This document shows positions 28,971 to 37,639 of a stretch of 64,000 nt of DNA, piece by piece. Below the pieces are notes generated by a model that was not told the origin of the DNA, did not search any database, and worked only from the letters and a program-made list of their open reading frames with translations. How positions within the stretch are numbered: the first letter of the stretch is position 1; the number at the start of each line of letters is the position of its first letter. This DNA comes from Candidatus Hydrothermarchaeum profundi (GTDB lineage: Archaea > Hydrothermarchaeota > Hydrothermarchaeia > Hydrothermarchaeales > Hydrothermarchaeaceae), in the NCBI GenBank assembly GCA_002011125.2, contig MTMF02000009.1, forward strand, positions 836,989 through 900,988. The letters are read 5' to 3'. A program made the translations under genes and the position numbers.

Positions 28971-29522
28971 TTATTGTTTTCTTACATTTATAAGATTTTT
29001 TAGAATTTCCAATCCCGTTCCATTTTTAGCAGAAAATGGAACAATTATGCTATCCCATTTACACCATGGCGGGGAGAGCCCGAGAAGGCTGCTTATCTTA
29101 TTAAGAGTTTCGTCCTTATTCTTAACTTTATCGATTTTGTTAGCTACGACTATAGGATTAAGCTTCATTTCATTAAGAAAATAAAACATCTCTATCTCTA
29201 CCGGGATTTCCCCTCTGTTATACCATCTCTCTGCAATTTCAATAAAAGAGTTCGCATCAATAACTTGTATAGCGAAAAGAATTTCCTCATTTTCTATAAA
29301 CTTAACTATAAAGTCTTTTATTTTTTCCTGCTTATAACTGCTAACCCCCGGCATATATCCAAACCCTGGCATGTCTACGAGTATTATATCTCCATATGGG
29401 ATAAAGTAGGGCTTTAGCGTCACTCCAGGCCTTTTTCCAGTTTTTATTTTTTCCCCAGTAAGCAATTTTAAAACACTGCTCTTCCCAACATTTGACCTGC
29501 CCACAACTACTACTTTATTCAT
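28971..29522 (-). CDS. engB: EngB/YsxC-type GTP-binding protein
   Basis: A 183-residue GTPase. G1 is GRSNVGKSS (8-16), G3 is DMPGFG (about 50-55), G4 is NKIDK (about 137-141) and G5 is SAK. In bacteria this family helps large-subunit ribosome assembly; archaeal members probably act similarly. It is the first gene of a minus-strand run with tes and the adenosine-specific kinase, and is divergent from the THEP1 NTPase gene. Confidence 0.9.
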   Translation of the reverse strand: MNKVVVVGRSNVGKSSVLKLLTGEKIKTGKRPGVTLKPYFIPYGDIILVDMPGFGYMPGVSSYKQEKIKDFIVKFIENEEILFAIQVIDANSFIEIAERWYNRGEIPVEIEMFYFLNEMKLNPIVVANKIDKVKNKDETLNKISSLLGLSPPWCKWDSIIVPFSAKNGTGLEILKNLINVRKQ

Positions 29523-29597
29523 CTTATTCTAAGATTGTTTTAAAGCTAATAACATTTTTCTTCATATTTTTAAAGGAAAAGTTGCAAAAAGGATACT

Positions 29598-30113
29598 ATG
29601 AAAATATTGGTTACAGGGCCTCCAGGATGCGGTAAAACAACTTTAGTAAAAAACGTAATAGCATCTTCTAAAAAAAAAGTAGGCGGAATTATTACTGAGG
29701 AAATCCGATGCGGGGGGGTGAGAGTAGGTTTTAAGTTGATTGATTTATCTACTAATAGTGAGGGGATATTATCCCATGTAGAACAAAAAAAGGGGCCTAG
29801 AGTAGGTAAGTATCGAGTAAATCTGCCTGATTTAGATGATATAGGCATAAAAGCAATAGAAAATGCGATAGAAGAAGGGGAAGTAATTGTAATAGATGAA
29901 ATAGGCCCTATGGAATTGCATAGCGAAAAATTTATTAAGACCGTTGAAAAAGCATTTGACTCTGGAAAAGATATTATAGCAACGATTCATTTCAAGTCTA
30001 AGCATCCATTCATTGAAGATTTAAAGAAAAAAAGCGATGTTTTGTATATCTTGAATGAGAATAATAGGAACACTATAAGGAAAGAAATAGTGAGGTATCT
30101 AAATGAAGATTAA
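29598..30113 (+). CDS. THEP1-family nucleoside-triphosphatase
   Basis: A 171-residue NTPase of the THEP1 family (thermophile NTPase, cancer-related NTPase in animals). The P-loop is GPPGCGKTT (7-15), Walker B is VIVIDEIGPMEL, and KVGGIITEEIRCGGVRVGF is a conserved family segment. It hydrolyses nucleoside triphosphates; the cellular purpose is unclear. Its end overlaps the L35Ae gene by 11 bases. Confidence 0.92.
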   Translation: MKILVTGPPGCGKTTLVKNVIASSKKKVGGIITEEIRCGGVRVGFKLIDLSTNSEGILSHVEQKKGPRVGKYRVNLPDLDDIGIKAIENAIEEGEVIVIDEIGPMELHSEKFIKTVEKAFDSGKDIIATIHFKSKHPFIEDLKKKSDVLYILNENNRNTIRKEIVRYLNED

Positions 30114-30555
30114 GCTTGTAGGCTTTAGAGGCTCCCGGAGAGGGGTATATAATGATTATGGAATTTTAGAAGTTGAAAATGAAAATCCAGTAGATCTCAT
30201 TGGAGAAAAGGTGGTTTGGACCACACCTACCGGGAAAACTATAATCGGAAAAATATTACGGCAACATGGCTCTCGCAATCTCTTAGCAAAATTTAGAAAA
30301 GGCTTGCCTGGAAATGCTTTAGGAGACGAACTCAAACTTTCAAAGCTATCTAAAGCAAAAGAGAAAATTGAAAAAGCCCCTGAGAAACCTCTTAAAGTAA
30401 AAAAATCTAAAGTAAAAGAAGAAAAAGCTCCAAAACCTAAGAAAGAAGAAAAAGCTAAAAAGAAAAAGACGGCACCAAAAAAAGGTAAAAAAAGTAAGGA
30501 GACCGCAAAGAAAAAACCCGCTTCGAAGAAAAAATCTACTTCAAAGAAAAAGTAG
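30103..30555 (+). CDS. rpl35ae: Ribosomal protein L35Ae with a long lysine-rich tail
   Basis: Residues 1-85 form the L35Ae fold, with the family core GEKVVWTTPTGKTIIGKILRQHG and RKGLPGNALGDEL. Residues about 86-150 are an extension made almost wholly of Lys, Ala, Pro, Glu, Ser and Thr, with repeated KK and KKEEKAKKK-like units. Archaeal L35Ae proteins are normally about 85-90 residues, so the tail is unusual. It resembles histone-H1-like or ribosomal disordered tails and may contact rRNA or DNA. The 11-base overlap with the NTPase suggests coupled translation. Confidence 0.85.
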   Translation: MKIKLVGFRGSRRGVYNDYGILEVENENPVDLIGEKVVWTTPTGKTIIGKILRQHGSRNLLAKFRKGLPGNALGDELKLSKLSKAKEKIEKAPEKPLKVKKSKVKEEKAPKPKKEEKAKKKKTAPKKGKKSKETAKKKPASKKKSTSKKK

Positions 30556-30557
30556 GT

Positions 30558-30965
30558 TCATGTAACCTTAAGTTCCTCCTCGATGAACTTTCCCTTTCTT
30601 TCATCCCATATCCAAGACGAGATCGTTCCGCTGGGGACTGATATTATAATATAAGATGCTCCACTCCAGCTGGCTCTCTCAGAGTCGATTATAGAAGGGT
30701 AGCTACCTCCCGATGGATGTGAATGAAAAAAGCCTACAATTTCAAGAGCTTTTTCATTTGCATGATCCATGATTTTAAGAATCTCTTTTGGGTCGATTGT
30801 GTATCTCGCTATTGGGTAAGCATCAACATTAGTGCACAGGTGGACTTCTTTAACAATCTTGACATCTCCCCATTCCCCCACCAATATACCACAGGACTCC
30901 TTAGGCGCCTCACTGCGTGCATGTTGAAGTATTTTCTTGACGTGATCTTGTTTTAGAATAATCAT
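30558..30965 (-). CDS. JAMM/MPN-domain metalloprotease
   Basis: A 135-residue zinc isopeptidase-like protein. The JAMM residues are Glu23 (KESCG), His81 and His83 (FFHSHPSGG) and Asp94 (SIIDSERASW), all present, so it should be active. Archaeal relatives remove ubiquitin-like SAMP proteins from targets or process MoaD-like proteins. It converges with the L35Ae gene, two bases apart, and is divergent from the creatininase-family gene. Confidence 0.9.
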   Translation of the reverse strand: MIILKQDHVKKILQHARSEAPKESCGILVGEWGDVKIVKEVHLCTNVDAYPIARYTIDPKEILKIMDHANEKALEIVGFFHSHPSGGSYPSIIDSERASWSGASYIIISVPSGTISSWIWDERKGKFIEEELKVT

Positions 30966-31044
30966 TTACTCCTCACAGAGAAAGTTATTATACAAGTTCC
31001 TTTTATCGCAAGTCTTATTTATTCTGTTATTTATCAATGTGAGT

Positions 31045-31704
31045 ATGAACCTTTTGGATTTTTCTTGGACGGAGATTGAGGAGTATTTAAAATATAAAAC
31101 TGCGATTTTTTTGCCAATAGGATCTGTAGAAGAGCACGGTTATCATCTGCCCTTATCGACAGATGGCGATATTGCACTAGCAGTTTGCAATACTCTAAGC
31201 CAGAAAACAGGCATACTGGTAGCTCCCATAATTTGGTATGGTTATTCTAATTCCACTAGAGGTTATCCAGGCACGATAATGGTAGGAATTCAGGAGCTGA
31301 AAAATTATATTTTTGGAGTACTCCTCGGGCTAAAGGAGAGCGGTTTTAAGACGGTTTATATAGTTTCAGGGCATTATAGCAATGAGCACATCACGGCGTT
31401 AGTTGAAGCAGGAAAAAATATCAGAGGTATCAGGGTTAAGCTACTCGATTTTTCTAAAATCGATTTTTCTGATATATTAGAAACCAAGCCAATGCATGCT
31501 TGCGAGGCAGAGACTTCTTTGATGTTATACCTATTCCCTCAGAAGGTTAAATTAGAAAAGGCAGTAAATGAGGATATAGCTTTTGAGGGGGATAAGCTGA
31601 AAAAAACGAAAAGCGGGGTTTTTGGAACCCCTACTAAGGCTTCAAAAGAAAAAGGGAAACTTCTCTTTGAACGAATAATTGGAGAGCTGGAGAAGCTTTT
31701 ATGA
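31045..31704 (+). CDS. Creatininase-family amidohydrolase
   Basis: A metal-dependent hydrolase of the creatininase family. The motif GSVEEHGYHLPLSTDGDIA carries the metal ligands Glu, His and Asp; SGHYSNEH and ACEAETSLML supply the later ligands. Archaeal members include ArfB, the formamide hydrolase of flavin and F420 precursor synthesis, so that role is possible. The ATG at 31045 is about 28 bases after a TATA-like CTTATTTATT; a GTG at 31039 is an alternative. It overlaps the MFS gene by 4 bases. Confidence 0.82.
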   Translation: MNLLDFSWTEIEEYLKYKTAIFLPIGSVEEHGYHLPLSTDGDIALAVCNTLSQKTGILVAPIIWYGYSNSTRGYPGTIMVGIQELKNYIFGVLLGLKESGFKTVYIVSGHYSNEHITALVEAGKNIRGIRVKLLDFSKIDFSDILETKPMHACEAETSLMLYLFPQKVKLEKAVNEDIAFEGDKLKKTKSGVFGTPTKASKEKGKLLFERIIGELEKLL

Positions 31705-32852
31705 GGAATTTGAATTTTGTAATGGCGTGTTTTTTAACATTCATAACATATGTAGGGATTTTCATGAGGATCCCTATAATCCCTCTTTATGCGAAGTCTA
31801 TAGGAGCATCAACGATGGAGGTGGGGTTAATTGCCTTTTCGTTTATGATCATCGCTTCGTCTCTGGCTATCCCTCTAGGTTCTCTCTCTGATAACCTAGG
31901 TAGAAGGCGTTTAATCTCAATAGGCGTTATCTTAACTGCGGCAGCCTCGTTCCTCTTACCTTTAACTAATACCCCTCTTCAAATCATGATAATTTATGGA
32001 TTAGCCGGACTAGGTGCATCTTCCTTTGCACCGGCAATGGCATCCTTTGTAGGGGATATAACTTCAATGCAACGTATGGGGCGATCGTATGGGTGGTATA
32101 CAGCTTCGATGCAACTTGGCATGGCCTCCGGCCCTAGTATTGGAGGATTTATCGCTGGATATGCAGGGTATAAGGCTGTATTCTTATTCTCCGGATTAAT
32201 CGCATTATTAGGGTTAATCGTTGTTACCAGATTACCTAAGTTATCGGTTCAGAGCAGTGTTTATAATTTACATCAAATTAGTAGAGGTATTCTCGAGCTA
32301 AGTAAAAACAGTAAAATAATTGCTGCATGGCTTGCTACTTTCTTTGTAGCATTTGCCTTTGGAGTATTTCAACCTTTTTTTCCTTTATATGCGAAAGATA
32401 TAGGGATCACCGAGTTCTTTATCGGTATAATATTCGGGGTTAATGCGGTCTTTAGTGCTTTTGGTAGAATTCCAGCAGGCTATTTATCTGATAAGATAGG
32501 TAGAAGGTATCCATTTATCCTAGCTGGGATGATAATTTTTGCGTTCTGCATTTCTATTATTGGTTTGCTGGAAACTATATATCCTATACTGGTTACAGTA
32601 GGCATAGCCGGGCTAGCTATGGGGGTTACAACAATGGCTGTTACTACTTCTCTCGCAGTGACCGCAGAGAAGGAAAATAGAGGCATCGCTCTCGGGGGAT
32701 TCAGCACCTCGCTGTATGGGGGATTCGCACTAAGTGGTATCATAGGTGGGAAAATAATATCAAGCTATGGCTTCACCACGGGTTTTGCTACCGCTGGCAT
32801 AGTTTGCGGAGTAGGAGCGGTAATTTTCTATATAATAAGATACTTGACATAA
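31701..32852 (+). CDS. MFS transporter
   Basis: A 383-residue major facilitator with about 12 membrane helices. The loop between helices 2 and 3, GSLSDNLGRRRL, and the equivalent in the second half, GYLSDKIGRRYP, are the MFS signature. It is close to drug/metabolite exporters, but the substrate cannot be deduced. It is translationally coupled to the creatininase-family gene, so it may move a related compound. Confidence 0.85.
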   Translation: MRNLNFVMACFLTFITYVGIFMRIPIIPLYAKSIGASTMEVGLIAFSFMIIASSLAIPLGSLSDNLGRRRLISIGVILTAAASFLLPLTNTPLQIMIIYGLAGLGASSFAPAMASFVGDITSMQRMGRSYGWYTASMQLGMASGPSIGGFIAGYAGYKAVFLFSGLIALLGLIVVTRLPKLSVQSSVYNLHQISRGILELSKNSKIIAAWLATFFVAFAFGVFQPFFPLYAKDIGITEFFIGIIFGVNAVFSAFGRIPAGYLSDKIGRRYPFILAGMIIFAFCISIIGLLETIYPILVTVGIAGLAMGVTTMAVTTSLAVTAEKENRGIALGGFSTSLYGGFALSGIIGGKIISSYGFTTGFATAGIVCGVGAVIFYIIRYLT

Positions 32853-32906
32853 CAAATCTTATATTCTATCTTTACATATTTTCTATAAAACTGGGGGATT
32901 CTAAAT

Positions 32907-33209
32907 ATGGAGTCTTTAAAAAAGCTCGGACTATTGGGTATTGGTCTTGCAGCTCTAACGCAAGAAAAGCTTCAAGAGTTGATAAAAGAACTAGAAGAAA
33001 AAGGAGAGTTAACTAAAGAGGAAGGTAAAAAGATTGCAGAGGAAGCTATAGCAGAAAGAGAGAAGAAAGCACAGGAAATACAAAAAAAGGTAGCAGCTGA
33101 AGTGACAAAAGCTTTAGAAAAGTTAGATGTAGCGACTAAGAAAGACTTGGAGAAATTGAACAGAAGGATAGCTAAGCTTGAAAAAGCTCTTGAAAAATTA
33201 TCAAAGTGA
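32907..33209 (+). CDS. Phasin-like coiled-coil protein
   Basis: A 100-residue, highly charged, all-helical protein. A short hydrophobic N-terminal stretch (LLGIGLAALT) is followed by heptad-rich coiled coil ending in DLEKLNRRIAKLEKALEKL. This layout matches the small phasin/PhaF-type family that often sits next to UbiB-like kinases. Its stop lies one base before the kinase start. It may bind lipid surfaces or the kinase. Confidence 0.75.
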   Translation: MESLKKLGLLGIGLAALTQEKLQELIKELEEKGELTKEEGKKIAEEAIAEREKKAQEIQKKVAAEVTKALEKLDVATKKDLEKLNRRIAKLEKALEKLSK

Positions 33210-33210
33210 T

Positions 33211-34878
33211 ATGCGAATTGGTTTGCTGAGGAGATATGAAGAGATACAGAGGCTCCATCAGATAGTGGATGTCCTGATAAAACACGGTCTGGGTTATCTC
33301 GCAAAAAGGATAGAGCTACATTCACTTATACCCTTCAGGAAAAGAATTTTTGGGCCGAAACAGGTAGAAGTCGAGCCGTTGCCAGTTACGGCTAGAAAAA
33401 TACTAGAAGAGTTAGGTCCAACCTTCATTAAATTTGGGCAAATTTTAAGCAGTAGACCAGACCTTATACCTAGAGAATATGTGGTCGAATTTAGCAAACT
33501 TTTGGACAGGGTACCCCCTTTCAGTTATGAAGAGGTAGAGAAACAGATAGAAAATGAACTCGGCGCCCCTATAAGCGAGTTATTTGATTTCTTTGATAAA
33601 AAACCCTTTGCGTCGGCCTCAATAGGACAAGTACATGTAGCATGTTTAAAGACTGGAGAAAAAGTTGTAGTAAAAATACAACGTCCCGGAATAGAGGATA
33701 TCATAGAGTCGGATATTAATGTCCTTTATACTCTGGCGAAACTAGTTGAAAGACATCTGCCAGAAACGAGGCCATATGATCCTACTGGCATAGTAAGGGA
33801 ATTCGCAAAAACCATCCGGAAGGAGTTAGATTACACACGTGAAGCAAGAAATGCAGAGAAATTTCAAAGGAATTTTAAAGAAATAGAATACATACGAATT
33901 CCGAAAGTTTATAGGGAGTATACTAGCAGAAGGGTCCTAACCCTTGAGTATCTAGAAGGGATAAAATTAGGAGACATTGAAGAGTTAGAGCGTAGGGGCT
34001 ATGATAGAAAAAGGATAGCAGAAAATCTTGCAAAATCGTTTTTAAAGCAGGTTTATGTTGACGGATTCTTCCAGGGAGATCCCCACCCGGCGAATATACT
34101 GGTACTCGAAGATGAGTCCTTAGGGTTCATTGATTTTGGGATGATAGGGAGGCTGGATAAAGACTTAATGAACAAACTTGCTGATATATTCATAGCTGTA
34201 GTTAGAAAGGATATAGATAAGGTAGTTAAGGGATATTTGGAGATTGGCATAATAGACGTTAGCACAGATATACAAGATTTCAAGTTAGATGCGCAAGAAC
34301 TCATAGAACATTATTATGGAGTTCCTATTAAGGAAATAGACACGACAGCTCTGATGAAGGAAATCATGGATATGGCGATGGAGTATCGGATTAGAATACC
34401 CTCTAATTTTTCACTATTTATAAAAAGTCTTGCTACTGTAGAGTCGGTTGCCAGACAACTTGACCCCGAGTTTAACCTTTCAGTAGTGGCTGAACCATTC
34501 GTAAAAGAGATGGTAAAAAGTAGGATTCATCCAAAAGTCATTGCGTCTGAATTTCTTAAAAGCGTTTCGGAGCTTGGCGAGAGTGCAATCACTATCCCTA
34601 AGAAAGTGGAACGCGTTCTTGAAAAGGTAGAGAAAGATCAGCTCGTATTAGAGCATAGAGGATTTGACAGATTTATTTCTGAGTTAAATGCAACAGGCAA
34701 TAGGATATCTTTAGCTCTCATAGTTTCGGCCATAATTGTTTCATCAGCGCTAATAATGCAGACCGGTAAGGGCCCATTATTCTTAGGTCTTCCATTTTTT
34801 AGTCTCTTAGGCTTTACTATCGCAGGAATACTTGGGGCAATATTAGTTATAACGATTGTTCGCTCTGGAAGATTATGA
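33211..34878 (+). CDS. ubiB: UbiB/ABC1 atypical kinase
   Basis: A 555-residue member of the UbiB/COQ8/ABC1 family. Signature parts are the KxGQ-type helix (FIKFGQILSSRPDLIP), ASASIGQVH in the P-loop position, VVVKIQRPG with the catalytic Lys, FQGDPHPANIL and FIDFGM. Two C-terminal membrane helices (about 495-550) anchor it. The family supports isoprenoid quinone synthesis in bacteria and mitochondria, probably by moving lipid precursors using ATPase activity; the archaeal substrate is unknown. The ATG at 33211 is chosen over an upstream ATG that would overlap the phasin-like gene by 32 bases. Confidence 0.93.
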   Translation: MRIGLLRRYEEIQRLHQIVDVLIKHGLGYLAKRIELHSLIPFRKRIFGPKQVEVEPLPVTARKILEELGPTFIKFGQILSSRPDLIPREYVVEFSKLLDRVPPFSYEEVEKQIENELGAPISELFDFFDKKPFASASIGQVHVACLKTGEKVVVKIQRPGIEDIIESDINVLYTLAKLVERHLPETRPYDPTGIVREFAKTIRKELDYTREARNAEKFQRNFKEIEYIRIPKVYREYTSRRVLTLEYLEGIKLGDIEELERRGYDRKRIAENLAKSFLKQVYVDGFFQGDPHPANILVLEDESLGFIDFGMIGRLDKDLMNKLADIFIAVVRKDIDKVVKGYLEIGIIDVSTDIQDFKLDAQELIEHYYGVPIKEIDTTALMKEIMDMAMEYRIRIPSNFSLFIKSLATVESVARQLDPEFNLSVVAEPFVKEMVKSRIHPKVIASEFLKSVSELGESAITIPKKVERVLEKVEKDQLVLEHRGFDRFISELNATGNRISLALIVSAIIVSSALIMQTGKGPLFLGLPFFSLLGFTIAGILGAILVITIVRSGRL

Positions 34879-35054
34879 TTTATCTTCTTAGCGCCCCCTT
34901 ATTTAGTATCTTATAACGATATTTCTCTGCAGAGCGCTGAAATTTTTTTTAGTTATGGGGTATTCTTTAAAATAATAAATTTTGGCTAGATATAGTACTT
35001 TAGAGATGAAAAGTGTAAATATGCTGTCACTTTAATATATAAGGGGGTGATATC

Positions 35055-35240
35055 TTGCCAGTAGTTAAGATAGAAATGTGGGAAGGTAGAACAAAAGAGC
35101 AAAAAGCGGAATTAGCAAGGGTAATAACAGAGGCTTTAGTAAGGATAGCAAAAACCTCGCCTGAGCATGTCCACATAATTTTCGAAGATGTAAAAAAGGA
35201 GAATTGGGCTATCGGCGGAGTTCTTTCATCAGATCTCTAG
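35055..35240 (+). CDS. 4-oxalocrotonate tautomerase family protein
   Basis: A 61-residue tautomerase. After removal of the initiator Met, catalytic Pro1 is exposed (MPVVKIEMWEGRTKEQK), and the family's conserved helix and C-terminal IIFEDVKKENWAIGG segment follow. The start is TTG at 35055, with GGGGGTGA upstream as ribosome site. Substrate unknown. Its stop is three bases before tRNA-Arg. Confidence 0.88.
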   Translation: MPVVKIEMWEGRTKEQKAELARVITEALVRIAKTSPEHVHIIFEDVKKENWAIGGVLSSDL

Positions 35241-35243
35241 TTT

Positions 35244-35317
35244 GCCCCTGTGGTCCAGTTTGGATAAGACAGGAGCCTCCGGAGCTCCTAACCCGGGTTC
35301 GAATCCCGGCAGGGGCA
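35244..35317 (+). tRNA. tRNA-Arg (anticodon CCG)
   Basis: A complete cloverleaf: acceptor GCCCCTG (35244-35250) pairs with CAGGGGC (35310-35316), discriminator A at 35317. Anticodon stem GGAGC/GCTCC encloses loop CTCCGGA with CCG at 35279-35281. T arm CCGGG-TTCGAAT-CCCGG is perfect. The D stem has three good pairs. CCA is not encoded. The 3' end is the left boundary of an anomalous region. Confidence 0.95.
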
Positions 35318-35766
35318 TTAAACCATAAGTAATAAATATATTTCTAAATTATTGTTTTTTATGATGCCTAGGATACATATCTACGGCTATAGTGGGAGTC
35401 TGAGGGTAGTAGAGGAGGGACTGAAGAAGACCAACCCCGTCCCTAGACGGGACCCAAGTTCAGGTGCTTCCTCGCCAGAAGCTTGGGAGCTGGCTGGGGG
35501 AGGTAGAAAGGGGAGATAAAAACCCGGAAGAATCGGAAGTGAATCTGTATTCAAGAAAAGACTAGAAATGCCATTTGAAGAGGCGGGGAGAGAAGAAAGG
35601 GAAGAAACGGAAGAAATAAAAGAGAAAATAAAAAAAGGATAAGAATGGAGGGGAGGAGATCGAGCTTCCTTCCTATGGAGGCAGGGGAACTCTTCGCAGG
35701 CATATGGTCCAGAAGGGGTATACTGTCCTGGGAAGTAAGAATGAATTACCATGCTAGGGTAATATA
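35318..35766. other. Anomalous G-rich region after tRNA-Arg with broken reading frames
   Basis: About 450 bases without a confident gene. A TATA-like AATAAATATATTT at 35331-35343 is followed at 35361 by a 52-codon frame to 35519 of odd composition (Gly, Arg, Pro, Ser). A CCCGTC/GACGGG hairpin lies inside. Further right is a purine-rich tract (about 35578-35660) and short protein-like fragments in different frames. G+C is visibly higher than in the surrounding genes. It could be decayed foreign coding DNA or a structured RNA gene; I cannot decide. Confidence 0.5.
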
Positions 35767-36798
35767 TTAAGAAAAGGTTTTGATTTTCTCAAATCCTTCC
35801 TGCGGCACTAAATTAGTTGGAATAACCGACCAAACGTAAAAGTAGATGAGCATTATTAACAAAGGCGATATCAGTTTGAACTCTTTGGAGTCTAGAATGT
35901 CTTCAAAGGCTATTAGTGCAAATGGGGAAAGCGGTATCAAATATCTGCTGAGATCAGGGTGAACTACGAAAAGTAGGGGGAGGTAGAGAGAGAAGGTAAT
36001 AATAGAGAGGTCTAGATACCTTCTCCTATAAAGGATTACTCCTGCAAGAGCGTAAATTAAATACTGGAAGAGATGATCTTCCCCATATATCAAAATCGAC
36101 GAAAAAGGATAATTAAAAGCAACCAACCCTGCATTCCATTTGAAATAGGAAAATAAATCTCCAAAAGCTAGGTAATGTAGATAGAAATTTAGAAAAAGAG
36201 ATGTTGGGATAATTAAAAAGAGAGGAATTTTTCTATAAAGCCCTCTCCTCAAAGCTAAGATAGCATAGGCTGGAAAAAGGACTATCCCATGAATTCTAGT
36301 GGCTGTCGCAAATGCCGCGGAGAGAGAGCAAACCATTAGCCTTTCCTTCTTGAACATATACAGCGAAAGAAGCAAGGAGAAAAGGAATATTGGCTCCGAT
36401 GCTCCAACGGAATGGTATATTAGCCACCTTGGAGGGAGAAATATGAAAAGCAGGGCGATGAAAAACGGATTCTTTACGTAATTAAATTCTTCAAGAAGAT
36501 AGTAGAACATCAAAACCGACAGAACTGAGAAAATTAAGGTCACAAGAATCATTGAATTGAAAAATCCTATTGGGGAGAAAATACGTATGAGCAGAGGATA
36601 AACTATCAAATGGGTTGAATAATAATATTCAGGCAGGGGAAAAGGGTTTGATTGGATATGATAAAAATTCTGGGCCACTATCACATAAAGAGGGCCATCA
36701 TAATACCTCAAAATAGTATCGAAGTTTCCTAGAAATGGTAAATACACATAGGCAGACGAAGATAATGTTGCTACTATTAGCATAATCTTCTTATTCAT
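35767..36798 (-). CDS. GT-C-type polytopic membrane glycosyltransferase
   Basis: A 343-residue protein with about nine to eleven membrane helices. The first extracytoplasmic loop has YYDGPLYVIVAQNFY, which matches the Asp-containing catalytic loop of PIG-V/GPI-mannosyltransferase-like GT-C enzymes that use lipid-linked sugars. The second loop has FLPPRWLIYHSVGASEP. It would act at the outer face of the membrane in glycolipid or protein glycosylation. It is the only intact gene in the anomalous region between tRNA-Arg and trm1 and may be a recently acquired cargo gene. Confidence 0.75.
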   Translation of the reverse strand: MNKKIMLIVATLSSSAYVYLPFLGNFDTILRYYDGPLYVIVAQNFYHIQSNPFPLPEYYYSTHLIVYPLLIRIFSPIGFFNSMILVTLIFSVLSVLMFYYLLEEFNYVKNPFFIALLFIFLPPRWLIYHSVGASEPIFLFSLLLSLYMFKKERLMVCSLSAAFATATRIHGIVLFPAYAILALRRGLYRKIPLFLIIPTSLFLNFYLHYLAFGDLFSYFKWNAGLVAFNYPFSSILIYGEDHLFQYLIYALAGVILYRRRYLDLSIITFSLYLPLLFVVHPDLSRYLIPLSPFALIAFEDILDSKEFKLISPLLIMLIYFYVWSVIPTNLVPQEGFEKIKTFS

Positions 36799-36902
36799 AT
36801 TACATACCTTTTAAATAACGAAAAAGAAACTCAATTGAATACGAGACTAATTTCGTATATATAAATATTTTTTTTATTTGTCGTCTTGGCCGCCAAGGAG
36901 GC

Positions 36903-37510
36903 ATGCAGGAGGCTAAAGGAATAAATATAGAGACTGTAGGGAGTTCACTGACGAGAGAGCGAAGGCCCGAAAATGGAGGATCTCCAACTGAGGTCGAGAA
37001 GGTTCTTCAGTGTGTGATCGGAGCCTATGAGTGGGAGAATGGGGAGATACATAGGCTCAGGATAATCTAGAGTCTCTTAAGGAACTACTTATGATAGGAA
37101 AGACAGGCACAGAGAAGAACAGCACTGATCTTACTTTCAGGTTTGTAGGAGAAAAGGGACTCCTCCTTAAGGCATTCAGGTCCTTTACTGAAAAGAGAAG
37201 AAGCTCTATCAGCAGTCGAGGACTTCAAGAAAGTCTTTACGGCAGGCGAGATGGATGTGAAACCTGTCAATTACAAAAAATGTGAGGGCCACGATCCCAG
37301 TGTTGAGAATCTCATAGAGCTGATAGAGATTATAATAATGGACCCGTTCTTAAAGAGTATGATGGCTAGTACTAGGATTAAGCGGATGGAGAAGCTGGGG
37401 GGGACTTGGGGATCTTCTCAGACTCTGGGGATCCCCATGCAGAAGGCATCTTTATACTCAAAGATTAACTCTTGGCAGGGGCGTATTTCAATATATCTCT
37501 TTTACTAAAA
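36903..37510 (+). pseudogene. Frameshifted protein remnant, unknown family
   Basis: Three consecutive protein-like segments in different plus-strand frames: 36903-37070 (from MQEAKGINIETVGSS to a TAG), about 37056-37285 (QDNLESLKELLMIGKTGTEK...), and about 37153-37508 (EEALSAVEDFKKVFTAGE... ending near 37508). Joined, they read as one soluble helical protein of roughly 190-200 residues with two frameshifts. A 9-base inverted repeat (37021-37029 with 37050-37058) lies at the first junction. I do not recognise the family. Sequencing error rather than decay is possible. Confidence 0.4.
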
Positions 37511-37607
37511 GTATTTAATATGTTAATATATTGAGATAATTCTGAGGGGATGGACAGCCCAGATAGTACTCCTCTCTCCTCCTTCCCCTCCTCTCCTTCC
37601 TTACTTT

Positions 37608-37617
37608 TTTTATATAT
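37608..37617 (+). promoter_or_regulatory. TATA box of trm1
   Basis: TTTATATATT ends about 23 bases before the trm1 ATG at 37640, fitting a leaderless transcript. No ribosome-binding motif lies between. A pyrimidine-rich tract lies just upstream. Confidence 0.5.
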
Positions 37618-37639
37618 TCATAGAGTTATTTTCTGATAT

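Larger units (their letters stand above)
36799..37639. other. 841-base gap without an intact gene
   Basis: It contains the AT-rich promoter region of the glycosyltransferase (36800-36875), the frameshifted remnant (36903-37510), a 9-base copy of the tRNA-Arg 3' end (37474-37482), a pyrimidine-only-like tract (about 37570-37604, CTCCTCTCTCCTCCTTCCCC and on), and the trm1 promoter. The middle part is more G+C-rich than neighbouring genes. Confidence 0.6.

Noticed and set aside
30360-30555. Lysine-rich 3' end of the L35Ae gene as a DNA repeat or frameshift artefact
   Set aside because: The frame stays open with a consistent amino-acid choice (Lys, Ala, Pro, Glu) and varied codons, and stops cleanly before the convergent gene; treated as real protein.
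35387-35752. Long minus-strand open frame of 121 codons after tRNA-Arg
   Set aside because: Very rich in Ser, Pro, Phe and Leu from a purine-rich opposite strand, without any family pattern; it looks like a by-product of composition.
37570-37604. Pyrimidine tract before trm1 as a repeat array
   Set aside because: No regular period or spacers; it is only a low-complexity CT-rich stretch.
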